Below are positions 54,946 to 64,000 of a stretch of 64,000 nt of DNA, piece by piece. The translations under genes and the position numbers were made by a program. The notes below the pieces were generated by a model. It was not told the origin of the DNA. It searched no databases and saw nothing but the letters and a program-made list of their open reading frames with translations. How positions within the stretch are numbered: position 1 is the first letter of the stretch; each line of letters opens with the position of its first letter. The stretch comes from Clytia hemisphaerica (lineage: Eukaryota > Cnidaria > Hydrozoa > Leptothecata > Clytiidae): NCBI GenBank assembly GCA_902728285.1, contig CACVBU010000936.1:33669-97668 (forward strand), in the 5' to 3' direction.

Positions 54946-55530
54946 GAGAAAGACTACACTTTTCCTAAACTACACATCAGTGTGTTATTGTTTTTATGAC
55001 CTCGTAATTGTGTCTTTTTCACAGGGTACGTATGTTGAAAAATTCTAGAAGGATCTTTTAAAACTTATCAAATTATTTTTAGCTCAAAAGCCATGTATGA
55101 AAAACTCTCTGTGTTACCCTTTTAGATACCTAAGGACACTAAAAAACAAAAACATTTGTTTTTAAATTTTAAATAAGATAAGTGCCGCGGATCATCAGTG
55201 GATACCGTGTGATATTTTTTAACTAAACCAAAACATGAACATAATATGTGAAATTTTGTATTTCATGAGTTTCTTAGTCTACACTGTAATACCCCTATGT
55301 TATTAAGTCCATGCTACAATGCTATACTCTTTAGAGTTTTAATTTTTTATTTTTGTTATTATTTACTTTTGTGGAAAGTTGTATTGAACAGATATTCTTG
55401 TACTTTTAATCAGGGAAATTTATTTAAAGCTACAAGTATTACAAAATCGAGCACAAAAAACTTTTTGTCTTTTAATTTTCCAACATCCTCTTTTTTGGCA
55501 TTATTGTTATGACTCGCTAATAAATTCTAG

Positions 55531-55833
55531 GTGAAATGTAAGGTCTTATTAGTTTGTTCTTTAAATTCTGCATTAATTAATAATGGAGTCGATTTCTTGT
55601 ACATTTTGAGATTTCTTCGCTTTGCGAAAACAGAACGCTCGTTCCGCAACCCCTATTATGTTGATTATGACATTTTCGTTCCGCATCCTTTGGCAAGATC
55701 TGCGTACGCGGGACGTAAATTTGTATATGTTCGAGAAATGCTACCGATTTGGCTCACAAAAAAAACACCGAGCAAAGTAGACTTTTCTTTATTTTATAAA
55801 ATAAAAGCGTTTTTAAAATTATATCGAGTCTGA
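55531..55833 (+). pseudogene. Possible LINE ORF2 C-terminal tail
   Basis: An open frame whose second half reads FRNPYYVDYDIFVPHPLARS, then YAGRKFVYV, MLPIWLTK and FYKIKAFLKLY. This pattern (DxFVP..R, a WN/W-LP-like stretch, then F..K.K..L) resembles the C-terminal tail of many LINE reverse transcriptases. No RT core lies upstream. It is followed by 1.3 kb of non-coding sequence shared with copy 1, consistent with a 5'-truncated LINE and its 3' UTR. Low to moderate certainty. Confidence 0.4.
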
Positions 55834-57146
55834 CTATCCAATCAAGTGCGAGACCTTGTTTTTATGTCGTTGCTGCTTTCACTTTTGCAGACTTGCGAAA
55901 CAAAGATGGCGATTTTTATCAAGGCAGGATCCTGCTGATTTTTTAAGCTGGAAGGCATCTTTTGCTTGTAAAATAACGTTACTGCTGTTCACACTTATTG
56001 GAAATTTTACTCCAGTATCATTCTTGAAGTTTTTTACCACTTCCTCTGGGAAAGGAGAGCTGTCCTACCATCCACCTGCTAATGTGACAATGTGTGCGGC
56101 TGTTTTTTGTTGTTGTCAACTTGAAATTTTCGATAAATGCAATGGTTTGACAGATGGTTGTTTACCTTGTGGCATCAATACTGCATGGCACATTTTTGTG
56201 ACAATTGATTGATTTGAGTAACCATTCCTACTACATCAATTTATCTCATCGAAAACTATTTTTATGGCTTGAGATCAAACCAAATATCTGCAACTGTCAA
56301 GTCAGATTTAAAGCAACATTTGGATTTCGAAATATTTCAACATTTAGACTTTATAATTTTATTGGAAATGTCATGTCATGGTTAAACTTTACATTCAGCC
56401 GAACAATGATTTTTTTGTCATGTTGTCTATACACGGTTCAGCGTATTTGAGTAAACGCTTTTACGACAAAGATCATACATACGCCATCGAATATTGGGTG
56501 ATCGTGGTCAGTAACATTTGTTGAGGAGGTATGCTGCGAAGAACAGACACATTATTTATTAATGGTCCTTATCAGAGTTTTTGACTTTTCTAAAAAGCGA
56601 TGCATTGTGGGATCGTTTCGAGTGTATTACAAATAATATCTCTTAGGAACTCCTCGAGGGAATTCTATTGTAATACACATCGCTTTTTTAGAAAAATCTA
56701 AAACTTCAATAAGGTCTATTATTCAACACGACAAGTTGTAGTTTGAGATCAAGCAAACGCAAACATTACCAGATTCCCATCAAGATTCAATATTAATATT
56801 ATGTAGCTACGTATAATATAATGCAACACAAGAAAGGGACAAATTGTGAATGTTTTGGTGGTACATGGGATGTTTTGTGTGTGACATGTGATGCTTAATG
56901 ACATTAACTTTTACATGTTAAGGCAGCAATCAGAAAATACACTTCAATTTTATTTTTAATCGTTTTAAGTCAGTAGTAGAAAATTTCAAATTCACTGCTG
57001 CTGGTGGTCATTATTCAGTTCAAACACTTTAAATAATCTCCAAATAAAATAAGCTCTTTCACAGCATTTTCCTCAAAATTCTTGAACATGTTACTGGCAA
57101 AAAGAAATGCATCCGGAGAGGTTCGTGATTGCTGCCTTATAATATT
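55682..57146 (+). repeat. LINE-tail-like repeat unit, copy 2
   Basis: Direct partner of 53,219-54,640, about 2.46 kb downstream. It carries an extra inverted-repeat insert at 56,567-56,713 that copy 1 lacks. Confidence 0.65.
56567..56713. mobile_element. 147-bp inverted-repeat MITE inside repeat copy 2
   Basis: CCTTATCAGAGTTTTTGACT with CTAAAAAGCGATG at the left, and the complementary CATCGCTTTTTTAG with TTCAATAAGG at the right. Absent from the matching place in copy 1, so it was inserted after the duplication. Confidence 0.7.
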
Positions 57147-57364
57147 GGAATGTTTCAAGGGGTTTGAAGTCATTGCATGATTTGCTTTTTTGATTGCATG
57201 AATGTATGAAAACTAGTAGTAGTGAATTTATAAACTAGTGATATTTTTGTAAAAGTGGATTTTACCCCATCAATAATGCTCAATTTTGTTTTAAATAATA
57301 AAGAAACTATTATGCCAACATAATCTTAAAAAGTTATGCCGATAAAAACATTTTAGATTTTTCT

Positions 57365-57560
57365 ACCGGGTGCGCCACAAAAAAGTTTCTCTCTTTGAAA
57401 CTGATTTTCTCAAAGTCTAAAAATTTAAAACTAACCAATCCTTTTTCATTGGAAATAGGAAAGATAAACTTAAATTTTGATGGGTCATTTATTAAATTCG
57501 ATTCATTAGATCAAAGGTTATGCTCAATTGAATAAAAGAGTTACTTTCGGAAAGGGCTCA
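57365..57560 (-). repeat. Dispersed repeat R2, copy 2
   Basis: Reverse complement of 47,020-47,214. It retains the uninterrupted end CTACCGGGTGCGCCAC, which shows what the composite element split at 47.2 kb. Confidence 0.75.
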
Positions 57561-57654
57561 AAAATGTTAACAAGCTATATGCTGAATGGACCTACCTGAT
57601 GATGAAAGTTAGATAGCAATGCAAAAGAAAAATAAAAAAAAATCATTCAGAAAA

Positions 57655-58722
57655 TGTAGCGCTTGGCGAAAATACACAACACAATAAATTCATCATTGAT
57701 CGTTGATGGGGGGAGAGGGAAGGGTTGTAGGGAAAAAATAAATAGGAAGTTCTGGTCGCAAAAATCAGTTTTATTGACAATTGAATCATGCTTGATGGTG
57801 AGCAATGTTATCAATAATGTTTTTGTGTGAAAAACATAGAAATATAAGGAAAAAATCCAATGAAAAATCTAGAAAAACGGCGATTTCCGTCATATTTCAG
57901 GCATTTTCCGCCGGAAAAAAAATATTCTCAAAAATCGGACTAGGTCATGTTTTGGGCATTGTTAATACGCATCTTTGAGCAAAAAATCAGAAAAAACTAA
58001 TGATGAAATCTCGAGAAAATGCCAAAAAACCAGTTTTTCCGGCATATTTCCGGCATTTTCGGCCGGAAAAAGATGTTTTTCGAAATCGGGCTCCGTCACA
58101 ATTTAGGTATTGACATTTTGCATCGTTGTGCAAAATTTCATGAAAGAATAAGTAGTACAGCTCAAGAAATTCAAGAAATACCGTTTCCGGCGAAAATCGG
58201 CTGTTTACGCGATTTTAGAAAGTTCCGGCTTCAAAAATCTATTTTATTGAAATTGAAACATGCTTGATGGTGGGCATTGCTATAATAATGTTTTGATGAA
58301 AAAAAAACCAATTATATGGAAAAAGTCCAATGAAAATCCAGAAAAACGGCGATTTCCGGCATATTTCCAGCATTTACGGCCGAAAAAAATTTTTTCTCAA
58401 AAATCGGACTCGGCCAAGTTTTGGGCATTGCTCATACGCATCTTTGTGCAAAAAATCAGAAAAAACTAATGATGAAATCTTGAGAAAATGCCAAAAAACC
58501 GGTTTTTCCGGCATATTTCCGGCATTTTCGGCCGGAAATGATTTTTTTTCGAAAATCGGGCTCCGTCACATTTTGGCCATTGCCATTTTGCATCTTTGTG
58601 AAAAAAATCAGAAAAAACTAATGAGCCAATCTCGAGAAAAGCTGGTAACAGACGAACGAACGGACGAACAGACAGAGGTTAATTCATAGGACCTCCACCG
58701 GGGCACCCGGAGGTAGGTCCAA
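57655..58722 (+). mobile_element. Repeat R3, intact copy
   Basis: Uninterrupted version of the repeat split by Copia in MEMO1 intron 6. A unit of about 475 bases occurs twice in tandem (from CATGCTTGATGGTG at 57,787 and at 58,259). It is rich in TTTCCGGCATATTTCCGGC words. It ends with a strong hairpin, GGACCTCC..GGAGGTAGGTCC, at 58,691-58,722. Apparent ORFs (58,019-58,267, 58,260-58,689) are translations of these repeats. Confidence 0.7.
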
Positions 58723-58755
58723 AAAATTTATTTCTGTATGTCATCATCCTTCGAT

Positions 58756-58775
58756 CTAGGTCTTTAAAGACCTAG
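58756..58775. repeat. Perfect 20-base palindrome
   Basis: CTAGGTCTTTAAAGACCTAG is self-complementary over its full length. Confidence 0.9.
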
Positions 58776-59028
58776 GTCGGAAATTCTTTATGTCCAAAAA
58801 AACTTTTACAGAGATAACTCATTGGATAAGAAGTTAAAAGTCCTCTTGTGGTTCCCAAAATGTCCAAAAAAGTTTTAATACATGGTATACTAAAATACCA
58901 CTGAGGTCTTCTGAGGTTGGTGGGGTATTGCCTCCCACCTGTAATGTTGTTAATTGGTTTTGAGCAATTATTGGGCTTTTCCAGAAAAAATACCCCCACT
59001 GTTGAGGATATTGATTTTTCGAAGTATC

Positions 59029-59275
59029 GAACCCCCTGGATATCCTACTTTATTAGTAAAGACTGGTTATCCACTCTTAAAGATATGCTTAACTCCCTGG
59101 ATATCCTCTCTTATTGAGATGCTTACCCCTGGATATTGTATTTTTTATTTGAAAAGACACTTTACCCCCTGGATATCCGCTCCCTTGTAGATATTTAACC
59201 CCCTCCACTCCACTCCACTCCACTCCACTTTTGAACAAAAATTGTTAAATCCCTGGATATCCGATATCCTCAACA
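59029..59275. repeat. CCCTGGATATCC tandem-like repeats and CCACT microsatellite
   Basis: The word CCCTGGATATCC (or a close variant) occurs five times at 30-85 base spacing, with a CCACT microsatellite near 59,212-59,229. No exon was recognised. Confidence 0.65.
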
Positions 59276-59408
59276 GGGGGTGCACAGACTATTGGATTTT
59301 ACAGCAAGGTTCACATTCTATGAATATAGTTTTGGGGGTTTTTTAGACCATGTGTGACCCTTTCAAGAGGGATCACTTTGAAATAATCAAAAAAAGAAAA
59401 GAAGATAC

Positions 59409-59489
59409 CTCAACTCCAGTAGCTTTTACACCATTGTAAGAAAAATATTCACTTGCGTCTACAGTCGAAAAGTTACCAAATGTTACATT
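59409..59489 (-). CDS. Candidate 27-codon exon, possibly TRPM-like
   Basis: Lies between TTTTTAG and GTATCT splice sites on the minus strand, in phase 0 and open. It reads TFGNFSTVDASEYF then NGVKATGVE, loosely resembling the TRPM segment just upstream of the SLOG region (FG.I.F..... KYVRVS). The gene order and strand fit the exon at 52.3 kb, but the similarity is weak. Confidence 0.25.
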
Positions 59490-60914
59490 CTAAAAAGTAA
59501 AAATTTAAAATTGATGTAATCAAAGATAAGGAATTGGTTGTAAGAAAAATGTTAGGCCTATCAGGCGATTTTTCATCCCCTTTTATTCATAGAATTATAT
59601 TTCTACTTTTAGCCAGGGGTTTTTCCACTTCTTTATACTTTCAAATTGAGTTTTTAACAAAGGTATAGGCCGCGATATCCAGCTGAAGGTTGGATAACAG
59701 AGGCTGGGGGCCTTGATGAGCCCCCCCCTGTGGGTCCAGGGCAAGTTAAGGGGGCAAAGCCCCCAAAAGCTTAGCATATTTAAAAAAAAACTACATAAAA
59801 TGATGTAAAAACTGCTGCAAATGATAAAAAACTCCACTAGAATTATATATAATTTTTCCAAAGACACTCAAAAAGAGTGTGATTTTTCAAAAAGCGGAGC
59901 AAATTTTGTCTCAACTGGCACTTTGAATCAGCTAAAGTTGAAAAATTTATCAATGATCAAAGTTAATTAAATTACTGAAAATATCTAAATCACAGCTCTT
60001 TTTAAATGAAAAGATGATGAAAAGTTTCACATTTTGGAAAATTAAAAAATGAACTACAATACAAATGATAGAATCACTATTAGCAAAATAGGATAAAAGA
60101 AATACCAAAAAAAGGAAATGGTGCTTCTAAACCAGCACTCTACTACTTAATTGAATGAGCTACTGTAATGATATAGATCTGTACCAAAACAATAAAAAAA
60201 TAGGTTCCAAATAAGATGTTTCTAAAGATAAATATGGGTTTCATTTATTTTAATCATTTCAATGGGTTTAAAAAAGGGGAGAGAGGAGAGACTAAACCTA
60301 CCCAAAAAAAAGGCATAGGCCTCATAACTGACTATGAGGATCACAGCGCATAAAAATAAATTACTAAATTTGATCTTTTACTTTTTTTCTTGTAAGGCAA
60401 TTACTTTTTTATTTTCTGGTTTATGGACATTACAAGGAGAAGTTTTGGACAGGAGGATGAAAAAAAAAAAAGAAATTGATGTTTTAAATTTTTTATTTTC
60501 TTTTTAAAAATCTGAAACCGGAGGAAATAATAAATAAAATATTATGAAATTTCCTAAAGTATCGATTTTTTAGATTTAAAGACAAAAGAATAAAGTGCAA
60601 GGTGTCGTTATAGATAGAGTCTATGGATAAAAAACACTTAAAATAAACTGAAACATAAAAATGCACACACAAAGACTGATAAATGTGTATATGTAAGACT
60701 GGCATAGGTTCCCATTTAGGGCTCACCCTTAGGGTTCCCACTTAGGTTCCCTCATCCAAGTTTTCTGGTATGCCTATTTTTATATCTACTCTTGAATTTC
60801 AACAATCACATATAAAAGGCTTTAAATAAAAGTGATTACAAAAGAAAGAAAAAACGAAGAAAATCCATTGTGTACACAAAGAGTTATAATATAATTTAGT
60901 TTGTTTTTTGTGGA
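59490..60914. other. No gene recognised
   Basis: AT-rich, with short hairpins such as GGGGGCAAAGCCCCC near 59,750. No exon, RNA gene or clean transposon end was identified. Confidence 0.4.
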
Positions 60915-61530
60915 TAGGGAAATTCCATGTGGAAAGTCCCTAACATTAAGAGAAGGATCAATTGGAGCTAAACCTTAGCTCAGGTTAATTCCAAGCCGAA
61001 TGAAGTACATCCCGCCACCGCACCGAGGCGGCTATAAAATAGTATATTTCGGCTGCCGGTTATTCTTTCCTTCGCCTATATATATCCTACCGTCAAGCCC
61101 CTTTCAGCGCAGTTCAGCTCAGTCTCAATTGATCACAACATCAATCTTTCCCTCCCACCCTCTCCTTAACCCCTGTATTTTTGGTTCTGCTTTCTGCTTC
61201 TTCCTTTTCTTTTTTTTTAGTTACCAACTGCGTTCTCATCCAAGCGTGGTGATTGCTCCTGCGACGGATCCTGATCTCATGGTTTCTCCTAGGCAAGGCT
61301 GTTAACCAGAGATTAGGTCATTTGGGATGCATCATGATACGTTTAGTTCTAGTGTAGGGTTACTCCGTAACCGTTGCATGTCAGTAGTCAGTTACTTAGA
61401 TTCATCCCCTAAGGTCAAGGATCCAGTTAGATCTGGATTAGGTTCGCACACTGTAGTCCCAACGGTGTTAAGTCGCCAGGGCAACCTCCCTGTTTATTTT
61501 TTAGCCTCCGTCTTATACGGGGCGTATAAG
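60915..61530 (+). other. Hairpin-rich region with a TATA box
   Basis: Successive local inverted repeats: TAGGGA..TCCCTA with inner TTCCA/TGGAA (60,916-60,944), AGCTAA..TTAGCT (60,967), CCGCC..GGCGG (61,010), GTTAC..GTAAC, CTTAG..CTAAG, ATCCAG..CTGGAT, ACACTG..CGGTGT and CAGGG..CCCTG (61,360-61,495). GGCTATAAAATAG at 61,029 is a good TATA box. No coding frame was recognised. It may be an LTR or the leader of an unidentified transposon. Confidence 0.45.
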
Positions 61531-61668
61531 TCTCCGTCATCAAAACGGGGCTTATCAACCTCCATCATCAAAACGGGGCTAGGCGACACCTGTCATCAAA
61601 ACAGGCTAAGTAAGACCCCCGTCATATATAAAAACGGGTTACACAGGACACCCGTCGTCAAAACGGGT
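61506..61668 (+). repeat. Array of six hairpins with a shared stem design
   Basis: Hairpins at 61506-61522, 61532-61550, 61560-61578, 61589-61605, 61618-61638 and 61650-61668. Each has a CCGT-type 5' arm, a short loop (usually CATCAAA) and an ACGG-type 3' arm. One unit changes both arms together (CCTGT with ACAGG instead of CCCGT with ACGGG). Others use G-U pairs (CTCCGT with ACGGGG). Spacing is 26-32 bases. Not CRISPR-like: spacers are too short and the context is eukaryotic. Confidence 0.7.
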
Positions 61669-62255
61669 TAGGCTCTCAGTTATATATATATCTTGATGCA
61701 TCCCCAATGTCATCCCAAGTTCTATTATACATTTTCGGCATTCTTGTTTACGTTTCGAAATATACTGTTTCCATTACTGCACACTTATGTCTCTATTCTA
61801 TTTCCTCTGTTGCTCATATCCTTTGGTACCTAGATCAGTGTATTTCGACCACTTTCAAAAACTTCTCATCTTGCCTCCTCAGTCTGCCTTTTTTGTGTTT
61901 TTATTCCTAGGGCCTTATACTTTAATTGCATCTGAGACGTGGGAATTAAAGTATCTTTACCGTAAACCAATAAATGTATTTATTGAAAAAAATTATTTGC
62001 CTAAAAGAAAATAATAAACTCTTTCAAATTGAAAGGGGATGTAAAACTTCAATCTGTCAATCATTTTCTCAAGCAAAGAGTAGGCGAAGCGATTCTATTA
62101 CGATAGTGCCGCGGTAAATCAATGGATAGTATTCAAATATCATTATCCCTTTATTTTCATTCCTAGCACTTTTGCAAAAAATAGGAAAAACAGAAAAGTT
62201 GTATTTTTTACTGCTCTATTCACATACTGAATTTGAAAGATCTTTGAAAGAAATA
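61669..62255. other. No gene recognised
   Basis: Pyrimidine-rich then AT-rich sequence with two overlapping short frames at about 61.7-62.0 kb that show no family similarity. The phrase TTTTTACTGCTCT.T.CACATACTGAATTTG at 62,206-62,235 recurs at 31,060-31,095. Confidence 0.4.
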
Positions 62256-62390
62256 TTTATGTAGTCCAGCCATAAAAACAATGATAGAGCCATGCATAAT
62301 TACTGTATCATGCATATTGTAATAATTATGCATGGTTCATTGTTTTTCTGCTGGACTACATAATTATTCAACAGGGTGGCCTCTTTGAAG
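62256..62390. mobile_element. MITE family M1, copy 2
   Basis: Palindromic arms TGTAGTCCAGC..AAAACAATGAT and complement around ATGCATAATTA, as at 1.1-1.29 kb. Its right end (CTCTTTGAA) is interrupted by the 62,391 element. Confidence 0.75.
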
Positions 62391-62976
62391 ACGACCCTCG
62401 ACATGGCCCGAGAATTCTCGGGCCTCTTCGGGCCATGTTCGGGCCGAGAGACCCTATCAATTCTTTTGGCCCGAACTTGACCCGAATCATTCGGGCCACG
62501 TTCGGGCTACGACTTAAGACGTAAACTGTTCAACCTATACCTTTGTGCCTGTGTCAGATGATTCCATTGATTAATCCAGCTTGTCCAGTCATAATGAAAT
62601 TAAAACGTGAAAATGACGTTGAAAATGTGTGAAAATGTTAATTTTATTTTATTTCGTCGCGTTTCATCCAGTTCATCTTGCTAAAAATAAACTTAACAAA
62701 CTCCTCGTGGACCACGCTTCAAAGTTTAAAACCAGGACCAGTTTAATAGCAAATATTTAAGTGAAATCAAGTTTTTCTAGAGAAAATATTGAAAAAATGC
62801 AGTCCTGAAATTACACGCGGGTTTAAATCATGATTTCAAAAGTTAGCCTGCGTGTGGCCCGCGTGAGGCCTGCCCGCGGCCCGAAAACTCGGGCCATGCT
62901 TGGGCCATCCTCGGGCTTTATGCGCATTCCAATAAAAGTTTTGGCCCGAGAATTCTCGGGCCATGTCGAGGGTCGT
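62391..62976. mobile_element. 586-bp TIR element with nested palindromic ends
   Basis: Perfect 34-base inverted ends starting ACGACCCTCGACATGG. Each end itself contains the palindrome GGCCCGAGAATTCTCGGGCC. Flanks CTTTGAAG (62383-62390) and CTTTGAAA (62977-62984) form an 8-base duplication with one mismatch, hAT-like. GGGCC/GGCCC words fill both subterminal regions. No transposase. Confidence 0.8.
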
Positions 62977-62984
62977 CTTTGAAA

Positions 62985-63985
62985 AAAGGTCTATAATTAT
63001 GTACTCCAGCATAAAAACAATGATACAGCCATGCATAATTACTGTATCATGCATATTTAAAAAAATTATGCATCAGTGTAGCTGGAACCTCGATATTCCA
63101 GGATTAGAAAAAGCTATACCTGTTATCTTTTTTCTTTAAAGAATCAACAAGCCATCAACATCGATAAATTACACACATTTACTCAGAGAAACTTTTAAAA
63201 TTATCTGCCATTATGACTTTCTTGAAGCCGTTCTGAAATGAACCAATCGGGTTATGAATCGGAATTCCTATGGGAGTTCTTTTCCGAAATTTGTAAAATA
63301 GCTAAGTCGGCAAAAAAAATTTTCCCGGGGTTTGAGGGAAAAACAGAACTGCTGTCATTTGTTTTTTATTTAACCAGATATTTGAATTTGGGCTCAAAAA
63401 TATTTAAATAAATAAGTTAATAGTATTCAATATACTATTTGTATCTATCAGAAAATAAAACACTTACAGAACGACATCGTTTATCATTTGGAATACCCCC
63501 GTATTTGGACCATTCTATGGTGGGCGCAAAATAGGGCGGAAACTAAGTAGCACCCTCAGTGCAAGATTGCTGCCTCATCTTTATTCGCCCGCGCGAGAAT
63601 GCGAGCTAATCATTTATTTCTCACGCGCTCAAGGGGAAAGGAAAGTGATCGATATTCTTTGAAGGAAAAACGTCAGAAACAAACCCAAAGACCAAAAGAT
63701 GTATATATTTTGTTGTTGACAATCGATCCTGTGAAGATGAAAAAATTTCTGCTTTGCGTTTTTTTCGGAACGCTGAAAAACTCTAATTTCGATCACCCTT
63801 TAAGATAAAGAGGTTGCGAGATTTGGGTTAGCGAGGCAGGCAAAAATTGCTAAAAAGCTGGTAAAATCGTAATCCTCAAAAATCGATGTTCCAGCCTCAC
63901 TGTGCATGGCTGTATCATTGTTTTTATGCTGGAGTACATAATTATTCAACATGGCTGCCTCTTTAAAAAATGGTCTATTGCCAAT
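62985..63985. mobile_element. MITE family M1, copy 3, split by a hAT-like insertion
   Basis: The left arm (62,990-63,073) and right arm (63,903-63,985) are the two complementary halves of an M1 palindrome (ACTCCAGCATAAAAACAATG and complement). They are separated by the 829-bp insertion at 63,074-63,902. Confidence 0.7.
63074..63902. mobile_element. 829-bp CAGTG-ended element, 5-bp target duplication
   Basis: Starts CAGTGTAGCTGGAAC and ends GTTCCAGCCTCACTG, flanked by TGCAT on both sides (63069-63073 and 63903-63907), a duplication within the M1 palindrome. CAGTG ends and a 5-bp duplication fit hAT5-type elements. The interior frames have no recognised transposase. Confidence 0.8.
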
Positions 63986-64000
63986 AGTATTGGTCAATCA

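Noticed and set aside
58019-58689. Two overlapping ORFs sharing peptides with one at 12.6 kb
   Set aside because: They are translations of the tandem, dispersed R3 repeat in several frames; no protein family signal.
61506-61668. CRISPR array
   Set aside because: Repeats and spacers are far too short, the repeat varies and the context is an animal genome.
63418-63530. Possible minus-strand exon with a CACCATAG acceptor and GTAAGTG donor near 63.47 kb
   Set aside because: Only about 16 codons, no family match, and it lies inside the 829-bp CAGTG-ended transposon.

Overview
The window is AT-rich metazoan nuclear DNA: split genes with canonical GT..AG introns, long repeat-filled introns and a dense load of small inverted-repeat transposons. 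The mix of a collagen/C-type-lectin protein, a TRPM-type channel exon, a divergent forkhead gene, a HIRAN-like ORF, DIRS and Copia retroelements and a very large MITE load suggests an early-branching marine invertebrate, most likely a cnidarian and perhaps a hydrozoan. That assignment is inference; nothing in the sequence fixes the species. All exon models come from reading splice sites and comparing with remembered family signatures. No alignment was run.

Layout. 1-7.7 kb: repeats, including a transposon-borne HIRAN-like gene (minus) broken by a 644-bp insertion. 7.99-17.92 kb: complete eight-exon MEMO1 orthologue (plus, 292 aa). Its sixth intron is almost entirely transposon: an older hairpin-ended repeat split by a decayed Copia retrotransposon (minus). 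19.0-22.8 kb: rearranged DIRS-type (tyrosine-recombinase) retrotransposon (minus). 24-31.6 kb: no host gene recognised; a series of inverted-repeat elements, one of them an unusual composite with a tRNA-like pol III core. 31.9-39.25 kb: complete ten-exon pyruvate kinase (plus, 539 aa). 42.8-43.8 kb: single-coding-exon forkhead transcription factor (plus, 327 aa). 45.9-48.3 kb: two-exon secreted collagen-like C-type lectin (minus, 259 aa), with a second copy of the composite tRNA-like element in its intron. 52.1-52.3 kb: assembly gap of N. 52.28-52.43 kb: one exon of a TRPM-family channel (minus); the rest of that gene is not visible. 53-59 kb: two diverged direct copies of a LINE-tail-like repeat and an intact copy of the repeat that the Copia element interrupts. 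60.9-61.7 kb: a hairpin-rich stretch ending in six regularly spaced hairpins with the same stem design and one fully compensatory stem change. 62.2-64 kb: nested MITE and hAT-like insertions.

The host genes (metal-site MEMO1, glycolytic pyruvate kinase, Fox factor, lectin, TRPM) are functionally unrelated neighbours, as expected for a random animal locus. What links the region is transposon activity. Several insertions can be dated relative to one another by nesting, and many keep readable target-site duplications (TA, TTA, 5, 7, 8 and 12 bp).
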